A stretch of DNA of 64,000 nt from Echinarachnius parma (Eukaryota; Echinodermata; Echinoidea; Clypeasteroida; Echinarachniidae), in assembly GCA_037951105.1 (NCBI GenBank), contig JBAMJV010001860.1:78285-142284 (forward strand), in the 5' to 3' direction. Positions 45,250-56,949 of this stretch are shown piece after piece. Under the pieces are notes generated by a model that was not told the DNA's origin, searched no databases, and saw only the letters and a list, made by a program, of their open reading frames with translations. The stretch's first letter is position 1, and each line of letters opens with the position of its first letter. Both the position numbers and the translations under genes were made by a program.

Positions 45250-46740
45250 AGTTAAAGTGAAGTCCATGTCAGTTTCTTCAAACTTTCCATACCGTAACTT
45301 TGACCCATCCGAAGCCCAAATATGAAAATAAACATAGGTTCGTGTGCTTGTTTTTCTTCTACGGGACTCTGAAGAATATGGCAATCTGACGTCCAGTATA
45401 GAATGATAGCGTTACAGGATCAAGGCCATGATAGGCAACAAAATGTCCAATAGCAAACTTAAATCCCCATAATTCTTTCAAAATCCACGTAATTTTCTCC
45501 AAATTTGGGAGAATTGTAGAGAAAGGTATCCAAAACGAGGAAAAAAAAATTAAAGTTGGGGGTGTATGCTCTCAATCTTGCTAGCAGCGCCCTCACGCGG
45601 CAGAAAACACCAATATCCTAAAAATCCTTCTCATGGACGTTTTCTGTTAGGGGTGGGATAATGGGCAAGGTTCATAAAACTTATGCTGTACATTCAAAAC
45701 CCATGTCACTTTTACGAAACTCGCCAAAATTATAGAGAAAGGGCTACTGAATACAGAAACACTATAAAAATGGGGGGTTCGTGTGCTCGTTTTTGTGCTG
45801 GCAGCGCCCCCATGCGGCAGAAAACATCGTAAGACCACAAAATCTGGTCTGGAACCTATCCAGTGATACACTGATGGGGTGGGTTCATAAAACTTATGCT
45901 GTACATTCAAAACCCATGTCACTTTTACGAAACTTGCCAAAATTATAGAGAAAGGGCTACTGAATACAGAAAAACTATAAAAATGGGGGGTTCGTGTGCT
46001 CGTTTTTGTGCTAGCAGCGCCCCCATGCGGCAGAAAACATCGTAAGACCTCAAAATCTGGTCTGGAACCTATCCAGTGATGCACTGATGGGGTGGGTTCA
46101 TAAAACTTATGCTGTACATTCAAAACCCATGTCACTTTTACGAAACTTGCCAAAATTATAGAGAAAGGGCTACTGAATACAGAAAAACTATAAAAATGGG
46201 GGGTTCGTGTGCTCGTTTTTGTGCTAGCAGCGCCCCCATGCGGCAGAAAACATCGTAAGACCTCAAAATCTGGTCTGGAACCTATCCAGTGATGCACTGA
46301 TGGGGTGGGTTCATAAAACTTATGCTGTACATTCAAAACCCATGTCACTTTTACGAAACTTGCCAAAATTATAGAGAAAGGGTTACTGAATACAGAAAAA
46401 CTTTAAAAATGGGGGGTTCGTGTGCTCGTTGTTGTGCTAGCAGCGCCCCCATGCGGCAGAAAACATCGTAAGACCACACAATCTGGTCGGGAACCTATCC
46501 AGGGATGCAATGATGGGGTGGGTTCATAAAACCTATGTTGTACATTCAAAACCCATGTCACTTTCACAAAACTTGCCAAAATTGCCGTGATAGGGTGGGG
46601 AAATATTCACAAAGGACGGTCCATGTGTTGGTGTTTTTATTTGTGTGTTTTACTTGCAGCGCCCCCATGTGGTATTTTGTGTGTTAAACTCCACACCGCC
46701 GGACAGGTTCTTTCGCCAAACTTGACATAATTGTGGAAAA
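45250..46740. repeat. 213-bp satellite array
   Basis: The phrase GGTTCATAAAAC recurs at 45669, 45882, 46095, 46308 and 46521, exactly 213 bp apart each time. The four inner units are nearly identical; the outermost units (45250-45650 and 46560-46740) are heavily diverged. Each unit contains GCAGCGCCCCCATGCGGCAG. Because 213 is a multiple of three, a minus-strand frame stays open for 239 codons (45647-46366) as a 71-residue repeat; this is better explained by the array than by a gene. Confidence 0.9.
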
Positions 46741-47038
46741 AGTGATAGGCCTACTCAGTGGCGTAATGAGCAAAAACTTTTGGGGGGCTGAACAAAATCC
46801 GCATCACCACCGGATAATAAGAGGGAGCGAAGCGACCAAGCCCGGAGGCGCGAAGCGACTGAGCGGGGGGGAGGGGGTGTCCCCCCTCCCACACCAAGGA
46901 GCTTTGGCAATTTTTACTCTAGAATGGAGCTATCTGCTGCATATCGGAGGTGAAATTCTCAAATTTTCAAATGATTGAAAAACAGTGAATATATCTTCAA
47001 TTATGGTACGGTATATAGTTTGCATAAATATGAATAAT
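46741..47038 (+). repeat. Dispersed repeat 'CAGTGGCGTAATGAG', G-rich
   Basis: Begins CAGTGGCGTAATGAGCAAAA, contains 'ggagcgaagcgac' phrases, GGGGGAGGGGGTGTCCCCCC and 'ggagctttggcaatttttac'. Related pieces occur at 47740-47850 and 48050-48200, separated by the array at 47039. Confidence 0.6.
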
Positions 47039-47535
47039 GCGAGCGACCGGTGCGAGCTTGAAATTTTCAGCAATTTCACAGCGGAAAATTGCCATTTGTT
47101 CCAATATTATTGTATGGGTATATTCGTTTTATTACTTATGAAATGGCGTTATGAAGGGTAATATATACCCGACGTTGTGAATTTTATTATGTATGCGAGC
47201 GAGCGGAGCGAGCTTGAAAATTTTAGCAATATCACAGCGGAAAATTGCCATTTATTTCAATATTATTGTATGGGTATATTCGTTTTTATTACTTACGATA
47301 TGGCGTTATGAAGGGTAATACACCCGAGCTTGTGAAATATTATGTTTGCGAGCGAGCGGAGCGAGCTTGAAATTTTTAGCAATTTCACAGCGGAAAATTG
47401 CAATTTGTTTCAATATTATTGTATGGGTATATTCGTTTTATTACTTATGATATGGCGTTATGAAGGGTAATATAATTCTAAACACCCGACGTTGTGAAAT
47501 ACTATGTATGCGAGCAAGCGGAGCGAGCTGAACAT
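47039..47535 (+). repeat. Tandem array, about 155-bp unit, three and a half copies
   Basis: 'gcgagcgagcggagcgagct' begins units at 47039, 47195, 47348 and 47510. Each unit continues with 'agcaatttcacagcggaaaa', 'ttgtatgggtatattcgttt', 'ggcgttatgaagggtaatat'. Confidence 0.85.
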
Positions 47536-47539
47536 TTTA

Positions 47540-48350
47540 GCAATTTCACATTGGCAAATCCCAAAATTCCGGAGAAAATGAGGGAGAAAAGAGGGGAAAG
47601 GAATAAATGAAAAAAGGGACCCTTGTCTAAGGGTTTTTTTGAAAAGGGGACCCATGTCTAAGGATCTTTCTTGAAAAAGTCACCCTTCCCAGCGGCACAT
47701 ACCCAATATACGTGAGTACCCCCCCCCCCCCCCCCCGCCGCCCCCGGGGTGTCCCCCCCCCCCCTCCCAGGGTAGGGAGCTTTTGCATTTTTGGACTTGA
47801 AACTGCAATCTGGTGCATACCTGTAAAGGAAATTCTGACTTGACGACATGTACTATAATGTGCGTTAGTGCGTCATCATCGTCATGATTCTTAACCAGAC
47901 GAGGTTATGATTGATTCATGAAGAAAAACAAAAATGCACCCCCAAACTAATATTCGCAAAGTGACATATTCAGTTCAAACAGTGCATCAAAAGCATTATT
48001 TTATGACAAAACAACATGAATATTGTATTCCAGACGCATACAAGACCGATTCCCGAGGGAGCGAAACGATAACCGAGAGGGGGAAGGGTGATGGGAGGGT
48101 GTGATGGTAGGTGGGTGCACGGTAAAGGTGCTTTTGCAATGTTTTAGTTGAAATTATGCAATCTGGTGCATACTTGGGAAGGAAATTTGACTTGACATGA
48201 AGTAAAATCTGAGTTTTCTTGTCGAAAGAAATACTCTTTTCTTTCAATCACTGTTATCGAATTAGAGAAAAACCATGATTTAAATTTATTTGGGGGGTCA
48301 AGCGCCCCCCCCCCCCCCATGACCCCCCACCAGTACGCCAGAGTGGGCCT
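47540..48350. repeat. G/C-rich dispersed repeat copies
   Basis: Two further relatives of the 46741 repeat: around 47690-47850 with a C run (about 47720-47736), and around 48040-48200 with 'cccgagggagcgaaacgata'. Both contain 'cttttgcatttttggacttg'-like and 'gcaatctggtgcatac.tg' phrases. A C run sits at 48304-48318, followed by 'ccagtacgccagagtg'. Confidence 0.55.
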
Positions 48351-48850
48351 ACTGGAGGAAGACAAATCAGGAAAGGGGAGTTGTAACATATTAGTCTGCC
48401 CTCCCAATGAAAAAATAATTCTTGATCTATAATAGTGTTGATTGTAGATTGCATTTATTTGTTGTTGCAGTGGTTGATATGCTGTAAAACTGTCGCGATG
48501 TACTTTGCGTCCCAAAAAAGAATGAAACATAGAAGAAGAAAAAACAGAACCCTGAAACAGGGGTAATTAACCCACTGATAGTTTCACAGTGTAAAAACAA
48601 TTCTTGGACAAATCATGCTTAGTATCAGTGAAAATGTTTAACACGAGTCAAAAGTAAGAGAAAAAATATCTGCACAATTTGTGCTCAAATTTGTTGCAAT
48701 TCAATGTACAGTTGTTTTCTCACACGAAACCTTGAAATGCAAATTGTGAATGGGTTATGATGTATTCCTGTCAGTATCTTTATGAGGACTTCAGGTACTC
48801 CACCAAATTCTTAACAATTTGCTTTCGTCTGGTCACACGAGGACCTCCAT

Positions 48851-48990
48851 AATATTGACTGGCCTTGAGTGGTATATCAGAAATATTGCATTCGCTAGGA
48901 TCATATTGTACGAGTCGAAGACGAGTGCAATATGATCCTAGCGAATGCAATATTTCTGATATATCACGGAAGAACTAGCCAGTCAATATT
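48851..48990. mobile_element. 140-bp near-perfect palindrome next to (ATT)n
   Basis: AATATTGACTGGCC pairs with GGCTAGTTC-interrupted AGTCAATATT, and 'atatcagaaatattgcattc' / 'gctaggatcatattg' pair with their exact inverses 48923-48966. The loop is only about 25 bp. An ATT repeat follows directly. No copy elsewhere in the window. Confidence 0.7.
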
Positions 48991-49291
48991 ATTATTATTA
49001 TACATAGTATCCAGAGCATAAATTAACAAAAACATACATATTACTCCGTCTTTTTCAGTGAAGAAGACCAATGGATTGAATCTCAAATTACTCATCAAAC
49101 ATTTTCAAACCATGAAGGGCCATTTGCGCGTACTATAGCAGAAGTGCGTAAACATATTATATTTTCAAACGTCACAATTAGACAGGCGCAAAGCCATTCA
49201 TACGTCATTGATAAACGCGCGTATGAATTTGCGCACTTCATCTGACCAACCTGCGCAGTTCGGATGCGCACAAACATAACGGGGAACGTCC

Positions 49292-49677
49292 TTAAAGGGA
49301 TCTAGTAACTTTGTTGACATGTGCAAAAAGTGATGAATGGTTGATGCAATGTATATTATTGTTATCTCATATGTCCAAAGGGTATTGTGTGAAAATTTCA
49401 AGTCAAATGGACATTGCATGGCCAAGTAATGAGTGAAAATGCAAAGTGATATTCAATAACTCACTGCACTCACTTTGTACACAGAAGAAAAACTCGCCCG
49501 GAGTTTTTCTTATCTGAATACTTCGATCGTACATATCTTTGTAACGAAAGGGAAATTTGAAAAACCGAAACCTGTCCCATGATTTTATTGTTAATACGAA
49601 TACAACAAGGTGTGAGGGAACCGCTAGAATGAAAATTTTATTTTGAGGATTTGGACAATGTTACTAAGTCCCTTTAA
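49292..49677 (+). mobile_element. MITE A copy 12 with replaced hairpin
   Basis: TTAAAGGGATCTAGTAAC left, GTTACTAAGTCCCTTTAA right. All internal blocks are present. The centre (49485-49511) is AAGAAAAACTC-gcccg-GAGTTTTTCTT, not the common ACTATCCACTGGATAGT. Its right TTAA is also the left TTAA of the next element. Confidence 0.85.
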
Positions 49678-51029
49678 CCCTATCAAGCCCAAGCTATTTT
49701 GGCATTCCCAGGCCCAAGGGGGGGCTCATAGGGCCCCCCCTCTCTAATTTATTTATTATTCAATCAACCACTTTCATATTTGGCACATGTGTCAAGCAGG
49801 TCAAGCTCTACAAGTTGAAATCATAAAAAAATTTAAAGGTCACCATATGAGGGCGCTATTTACGATAATATGATAAAAAACATAGAAAATGTCAGAATAT
49901 AGAAATTTGGAGCTGTTTTCGCCGAATTGACTGTTATCAAGTAGGCAAATTTAACTTTTCAACATAATTATGTAATATTACATATTCTGGAACATAGATC
50001 AGGACATTTCTGTGGAGTTTGATGGGATTTAGAGGCCTATTAGGTCCGCAAAGTCATTGTGAAGGTGACCTTCACACATCCTATCATATACACTTTACAG
50101 TACATGATAATTTACGTATGCGATTTCTTTAATTTTTACCCTATAAACTTAAACCAAATGGATTTCTTTCATATCAAAATGTTTGTTGACATCATAAGAA
50201 ACCCTTATTAGCAGATTTTAATCACAAAAATATCCTAAAAATATATCAAAACTGTATATGACTTAATTATTATTATATTCATTGTTTTGCGCCATTTTGT
50301 CTTTAAAAACAAAGAAAAACAAAAGAAATATCCATGAAATTTTTTTTTCAGATAATGACAACCTGTTACCGATCATCTAGATTATATAAATAAACTGATT
50401 CATGTCAAAGCCTGGACAGTACAATGAATTTACACATATTACACTAATTTTGTGTAATATAATGACCATATAAAATCACTTTCACTATAAGTTTACTAGA
50501 TACTGTTACTAATTGAAGATGAAAATACGATGTCAATACCTTGGGTTGTGTATGGAAAGGTTGTTCAATTCAAATTTTGAAGAAAAAAATCGGAAAATTA
50601 TGAGAAAATTAGTTTTTTTAGAAATTCTTATTATTTCTATTGTTTTCCGCCATTTTGTTCTTGAAAAACAAAGAAAAACAAAGAAAAAGCAAAAACAAAC
50701 AAGTGAAATCTATTTTCTGATATTGTGACTTTACTTTTGTACAGTTTATACATTTCAAATAGAAAACACTTCAGAAATGTACACGATTTACTTGTTTAGT
50801 GCAAGAAAAACAAAATAAGTCTTAAATTGACAAACATGCCTTTCAGAAAGTGGTTACCATGGCAACGGGAAAAACCTGACACTTTTAAATTTCATACCAC
50901 AATGTTCCCTATAAAATTTTAGGAAAAGTCACCGAATTTGGTGAAAATTGGATGAAAAATGTGGGCGTGGCAGTAAAAAATATGGTAGGGGGGGCTCATT
51001 CAGCCCCCCCTTGGGCTTGATAGGGTTAA
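49674..51029. mobile_element. TTAA-bounded piggyBac-like non-autonomous element (1,356 bp)
   Basis: TTAACCCTATCAAGCCCAAG at the left, CTTGGGCTTGATAGGGTTAA at the right: perfect 16-bp inverted termini starting CCC and bounded by TTAA, the classic piggyBac arrangement (family knowledge). The next inner bases also pair loosely (GGGGGGGCTCAT / GGGGGGGCTCATTC, as a direct repeat). The interior is AT-rich with two related 'gttttgcgccattttgtctt' / 'gttttccgccattttgttct' blocks (about 50283 and 50641), indicating internal duplication. There is no transposase frame. Confidence 0.8.
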
Positions 51030-51368
51030 GGGATGAAAATTATCCGACGAAACCTTTAATCACATTCGTTGTTAGCCTTTAAACAGCCTTTTCGCTGCCA
51101 ATTACCCTACTCTTTTAGTTTGACCTCGCCATATGATACGAGATATAAATTGACATAAATCGGTTGAATGATGAAGCTTTATGGCGTCTTCCTTTGAGAT
51201 TAATTTCAACCCATTTACCTGCCAGCGTCTTCTGAGGCGGTATATTTTCTTTTGTTTATCATTCGCTCTACCGAAAATAAAGTTGTAATTGCTCCTTTTT
51301 TGAAAAGGTATATGTATTCACTATGTACTTTTGGACCATCAAATGTTGTTGCAAGGGTGGTATGCCGT

Positions 51369-51516
51369 CATTGGCGTAGCTACTGGGATGAGGGAGCATG
51401 GGGGCACGTGCCCCCCCCCCCCCCCCATAATTTGACCAAAACAATGTTAAAAAACGTAAGGGGAATATCTATTTGAACAAAAAAAAAGAAATCGGCTTGA
51501 ACACGCTACGCCACTG
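51369..51516. mobile_element. hAT-like poly-C element
   Basis: CATTGGCGTAGCTACTGG left, CACGCTACGCCACTG right, with GGGGGCACGTGCCCC and a C run (about 51412-51426) inside. The flanking octamers TATGCCGT and TGTATCGT match at five of eight positions. Confidence 0.55.
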
Positions 51517-51599
51517 TGTATCGTAGCGGAGCAAGTTAACAATAATGCATTTTCTCACCTCTTCACAAATGAAAGAAAATACGCGCACCAAAACAAAAT

Positions 51600-51815
<216 letters not shown>

Positions 51816-52419
51816 CCCCTCTCCAAAAAAAATACTCAACTGCGCTCGCATTCTCCCCCTCTTCCTGTTCCTACTTTATTTCCTTATATTTGGTCCCTCT
51901 CTCTTTCACTGTCTTGGTTGTTTTCAGATGTTAGGTTCTGGAGGTTTCTTTCACTATTTCATCGGTAAAAAACTGTTAGAGTTAGTCTAAAAGTTTTGGG
52001 GGGTTTTGACGAGTGTGTGTGTGTGATTTGTTTGTGTGGCTTGGCAACTGTATATCACCCCGCCCTCCAGCAAATTCTAAAACTAGAGGTTCATTGCACA
52101 AAATGTTCGATTTATCATGTTGAGAGCACACGTCTTCAGCTTTTGGATTCTGATTAGTTTAAAGACAATCTGCACGTGATTTTATCGTACGTAATATTGT
52201 TGTGCAACAGGGTCCTAAACGTGTTAAAGTCGAGGTTGGAGGAGGCCGATGATACCTATGATACCTACCCCCGGGATGATGCGGGGTTGCTAAGGGATGG
52301 ATGGAACAATGATCGGAGGTGTAGGGTTCCGCTCTCACGTCCAAGAATCATCCATTCACGAAAACACTCTCATTTATATAACCTTTACCTGTCTATCTTG
52401 TCAGTATTGACCGATTGCC
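51816..52419. other. Non-coding stretch with a locally GC-rich block
   Basis: Bases 52215-52345 are GC-richer and follow a possible acceptor (TTGTTGTGCAACAG), with an open frame containing RLEEADDTYDTYPRDDAG. There is no donor at a matching position and no recognisable domain, so no exon is claimed. Confidence 0.35.
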
Positions 52420-52600
52420 AAAAACAACAACGAGAACAACAATAAGAACACAACACCGCCAACAACAACAATAATTACAATGTCAATGACAACAATGATA
52501 AGGATAGCGATCGACGACACCAACAACAACAACAACAATATTTACATTATCAGCGATGACTACACAAACATCAACAACCAGCACCACCACTACATCAACA
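52420..52600. repeat. (CAA)n / (CAC)n trinucleotide repeat
   Basis: Imperfect CAA, CAC and AAT units; Thr/Ser frames here are compositional. Confidence 0.8.
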
Positions 52601-53217
52601 ACTTTCACCAGTGATGTAGTTAGGATCAACTATTTAAGGCGGGGTGGGGCAAGAGATATGGCAGTGCAACGAGGGGGCGTAGATGGGGGAATGTTGGGAG
52701 GGGGGATAACAGGAGAACATTTGGGATTTGTATCCCCCCGAGTTGTTGCTTCCCGTATCGACATGTTCTATTACAACATGCTACTAAATTGCGAAGTCAA
52801 GATTTTTTTTTCCCGGATGATAATTTTAGATTGTATAGCAGAGCTTCCTTACAAATGCCCTGGGAATGGATCTGATTGATACATCCCCTGGGACACGATT
52901 ACGTGTTTTTGTCGTCAGCAGAAATGTGATTGATTTGCGTGTATAAGTGCTTTGGCTAAGTGGTCTTCTTGTTCCAGAATATGGAATAATGTAGAGTGAG
53001 GAATACTTGCAGATGAGTGTGCATTTATTTGAGTTTGTGATAAGTACATGTATGTTTGTGTTTGTATAATTATGTATATTTGTCGTAAGTAGAAAGTCGA
53101 AAATTATAATTTGATTTTCGTGCAATTGATGCGGTTAAGTGATGTTCTGTATCTGATGTTCTGTTGCAGTATCAACTTTGGCAGTGTACCCAATTAACGG
53201 GAAAGGGTTCCACGAAG

Positions 53218-53282
53218 GCTACCACCCCCCCCCCCCCCCCCTCAACCCATCCACATCCGCTACGCTACTGCTGGGGGGGGGG
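53218..53282. repeat. Poly-C and poly-G runs with CGCTACGCTACTG
   Basis: A C run (about 53223-53241), 'ccgctacgctactg', then a G run (about 53273-53282) leading into MITE C copy 2. The inner phrase is the terminus of the hAT-like poly-C family. Confidence 0.5.
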
Positions 53283-53632
53283 GTGTTTCACAAAGATTCT
53301 AAGTTGAACTTAACTCTAACTTAAACTCTGGACTAAAAAAAGTATGGAAAGCCACTAGTTTCTTTGAACAAATTGTTGTAGAAGTCCCTTTTCAAAGGCA
53401 TAAATTGTTGATTCAATTAATTCATATTTTCTATTATCAAGGAGATTTCATGTTCTTGATGCAACACATATGAAAAGTCTAAACAAAATATTTGTTTTGC
53501 TTTTGAATATATTTTATTCCAATGCTACAAATGGCTTTCCATAATAGTTAGGTCCAACTTAGAGTTAAGTTCAACCAAATCTCCATTTGATAGTACCTCC
53601 TTGGTTCAACTTAGGATATTTGTGAAACACCC
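53278..53632. mobile_element. MITE C copy 2
   Basis: GGGGTGTTTCACAAAGATTC left, ATATTTGTGAAACACCCCC right. Interior matches 8832-9144. The right arm carries an extra segment of about 35 bp between two GTTCAAC repeats (about 53570-53610). Confidence 0.8.
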
Positions 53633-53754
53633 CCTGGTCTGTACATAATTAAGTCCACCCTCTAAATTCTCGATTATATTGTCAATCAAGCACAATTCGT
53701 TAGTATTAATTGTAGAGTTCGTGCATGCACAGGTCGTATCCGCAGAAAAATCCC

Positions 53755-54900
53755 TCTTAGTTCATACATGGCATAAGAAATCCGTTCCGGTGTTTTCGAT
53801 TATCATGATGTAAATGTTTGTATTTATTTGTTTATTTATATATTTATCTATACATTCAAAACAATTTATTCAGGATTATATGGTCAGCGATGGTGCTGTT
53901 TTTATATAACAATTAATAATAATAATAATAATATTAGGCATTTAGCTACGCTATTCATAGTAAACTATATCACAGCGCTTACAATATTATTACCCCGGTC
54001 AACGGATACACACTGCAATCAATCCTGCACAATTGCATAAAATACAAGCGCAATTCAATAATAATAAGTTCAATTTACAAAAGAAGTAATAGATATATAA
54101 AGAAAACTATCAAAAAGTCTTGCTGGAAAGGGTCCGATGTGCTATGATATATCTAGGACACTAGACAAGTTTAAAAAACACACTTATTCATTTTTTTACG
54201 TACGATAGTCATGTATCTAATCTTACAATCAAAATAAATTGATAAGTATTCAATGCCTATATATATACGAGGGGGTAGGGTTGTCCGAAGACAATTCCTC
54301 GTATCGTAAGAAATCCGTTCGGACTTTTTTGATAATGTATGTAATAAACTTTAAAGGATGTTGCTTGGAAAAGGTAATATGATCTAGGATATCCACGTAA
54401 TAATTTGTTACGATAATCATAAATTCAATGTGGCAATAAAAAAAATAAAAAAATAATATGCACTCCCTAAGAGTATCTAGGCGTGTGGGGGAAAAGACAT
54501 TCCCCGTATTATTAAAAAAAACCCGTTCGGACTTTTATGACAATGTGAAGGTTTGTTGTTTGCTTGGAAAGATTCCAACATCTAGAAACTAGTTTGTTAA
54601 AACCCACGTAATCTAATCATCGAATCAAATTGGCAATTAAAAACAATGTATTAGTATTCATTGCCAAAGAGTGGGTGGGCCTGTACATGCGAAGAAAAAT
54701 TCTCCGTATCATAAACAATCCGTTCGTACTATTTATAACAATATGAAGGTTGTTGCTTGGAAAGATTCCGACATCTAGAAACTAGTTTTTTTTAAACCCA
54801 CATAATCATTGTTACGATAATCATAGAAAAAGGTTGGTGCTTGGATATTTTCCGATGTGGTATATGATAAATCTAGGATTTGTTTTTGTTAACCCACGTT
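53755..54900 (+). repeat. Diverged tandem array, roughly 195-240-bp unit, about five copies
   Basis: Each unit has 'taagaaatccgttcggactt', 'ttgataatgt', 'gttgcttggaaag.ttccgac', 'atctaggacactag', 'acccacgtaatcat' and 'gttacgataatcat'. Unit markers 'gcttggaa' lie near 54122, 54363, 54561, 54756 and 54839. A SINE-like tail (about 53925-54045) interrupts the first unit. Confidence 0.7.
53925..54045 (+). mobile_element. SINE-like tail repeat
   Basis: '(aat)n', 'tagctacgctattcatag', 'agcgcttacaatattattac', 'cccggtcaacggatacacac', 'tgcaatcaatcctgcaca': same block order as 23700 and 58010. Confidence 0.6.
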
Positions 54901-54952
54901 ATCTTAAAAATAATATTAAAAGACCCCTCCAGAACGAGGTGGATTTTTCGGT

Positions 54953-55107
54953 CTAGGCGGGCACGTGCTCCCCACTGAATAATGTAATACAACAAATTCG
55001 AAATATAATAAATAAATAAATAGATATAGTGTGCCCCCAATAATCCCCCCCCCCCCCCCCCCCCACACATTACCCACTCCATCCGTCCGACCACGCTACG
55101 CCACTGG
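54953..55107. mobile_element. hAT-like poly-C element
   Basis: 'ggcgggcacgtgctcccc' at the left, a C run (about 55048-55064), and on the right CCACGCTACGCCACTGG, the shared terminus of the 25277 and 51369 elements. Confidence 0.5.
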
Positions 55108-55109
55108 TA

Positions 55110-56500
55110 GTGTGCATTCACCCATCAGTCTCCTCCAACACTTTTCTTCTTGTTTTTTTCATTGTGATTATTACTTGATATCTTATCACAAAGGACACGA
55201 TATGTACAGCTGTCTACTTTTGTTATAGATATTCGTTTTTATAATTGTGTTATTTCTTATTAATTTCATTCTTGCAAACTGAACTTGAATAAACAACTTA
55301 TTATTTTGTATTTATTTATTCTCCACTCGTGGGATGAATTGCCTTTGTCAATTATAAGCTGGTTTTCAAAGTATACCCTTTTCCTAGTTTTCCTTATTAT
55401 CATTGCTTTTTCCTTATTTATTAATGCAAAGGAGACGAAATATACCACTTTGACCACGTCAAAATATAGTAATTACTTTGTTGACAAATTAATCATTTGT
55501 AATAAGAGTCAGTTGAAACGTCACACAGGAAATTTTTAGTGGTTTTCTAAGAATATCAAAGCCATGGGCTTAAACGTGTGTCTCACAAACTCCACGCACC
55601 TCTCCGGGTCTTGAAAGGACTATCTACGTTATCGTCTTCATGTCATCAATCACGAATCCCTATAAGACAAACAACAATAAATGACGTATAAAACAACAAG
55701 AAATGTATTCCTATACTCACTTTGATTTACTTCTTATACTATTCGTTGGCCTTTTTAATCACTTTGATTTACTTCTTATAATTAATAAATGAACGTAAGA
55801 TAATGTGTTGTTTCGTTAGAGACGTGATATGACTACAATGCTTCGGAGGTGAGATATCATGTCATTCCTAGAAGTGACATTAATAATCAAGTATTGGTAT
55901 ATGAACTAAAGGGGTGGGCAAGGGAAACTTCCCCCCACCCCCCACCCCCCCAGTAAAGATAATAGCCATCCTCATATACTAGCCCCCTAGTAACTGGAAT
56001 ATTAACTAGAAGCTAGACACTAGTAACTAGAATTATGTAACACACATTTTATTTGGACTTAGACTTCCCAACCCTCCCATCGACCCCTTTTGCGTTGACG
56101 CTGCATGTCAGTGTTAAATCAGATAAAGGCAGCTCACTTAAAATTTACCTTGCTCCTGGGGTGGGTGATCTCCGAACGATTGTCATCCGGTCATCGATCA
56201 CCGAGACAAGGTGAAACATGACGAGGAAAAATAGCCCCCGTCACCGGGGACGGTGCTAGAAGCCTTTCAGAAGTGACTACTACATTTACGTATCACTTGT
56301 CCGTGCTAGAGGTTCGAGAATAACTTCTTCATTATTACGTATCACTTGTCGGTAAACCGAGCAACATGTTGACTCACAAGTGCAGGGTGGGCCTCTTGGG
56401 CAAAAATAGAGGTGCAACGGTTCTGTTGTTCCCGGAAGTGATTTCAATGGGCATTTTCTCCCATTTCAGTGACACCAATGAGTGTCAGAGCTAGAATAAG
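55110..56500. other. Non-coding stretch, nothing assigned
   Basis: AT-rich. A short duplication 'actttgatttacttcttata' occurs twice (about 55720 and 55762). A C-rich patch lies at 55930-55952. No gene is supported. Confidence 0.4.
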
Positions 56501-56518
56501 GGATCAAGGTAGATTATC

Positions 56519-56663
56519 TCATCTGCAATCGGTTGTAAGTTACAATTAATTGTAAGTCAGATCATGTGTTCTAAAATATGATTGGTTGAAACGCGCAAAT
56601 TTTTCTGACTTACAATTAATTTAACTTACAATCGATTGCATCACTTTCTGCAACGGGGCCCTG
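56519..56663. mobile_element. Palindromic MITE 'GCCCCGTTGCAGAAAG', decayed copy 2
   Basis: 'atctgcaatcggttgtaagt', 'acaattaattgtaagtcaga' pair with 'tctgacttacaattaa', 'acttacaatcgattgcatca', ending CTTTCTGCAACGGGGCCC. The left terminus is eroded; the right terminus matches 26365-26535. Confidence 0.7.
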
Positions 56664-56949
56664 GGTATACTAGTCACAATACACACAGGCACACACTTCG
56701 GCGATAATTCCACGAAGACAGACATAATTATGCATACATCTTACTTTTTGTATACGCCTGCATAAATCGATCACCCTTGATTATGCAACTGTTTTTTCCA
56801 TTTCGGATTCTTGAACAAAATCCCCATTTCGCTCTTGAACCTTACTTTTATCATTACGGGTCATTTTTAAACTATGCGCTCTTTTTTCTCGTTGCCGATG
56901 TATATCATTATCAATTATAAAAAACCAGAGACACTGACCTAGATAAACG

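Noticed and set aside
45647..46366. 239-codon minus-strand frame as a repeat protein gene
   Set aside because: It consists of the 213-bp satellite read in one frame; there is no start context, splice sites or conserved domain outside the array.
45250..47535. CRISPR-like array
   Set aside because: The repeats are 155-213 bp with no short constant repeat and variable spacer pattern, and the DNA is eukaryotic; these are satellites.
52176..52445. 89-codon frame after a possible acceptor
   Set aside because: Locally GC-rich and tempting as an exon, but it has no matching donor, no recognisable domain, and runs into a CAA repeat.
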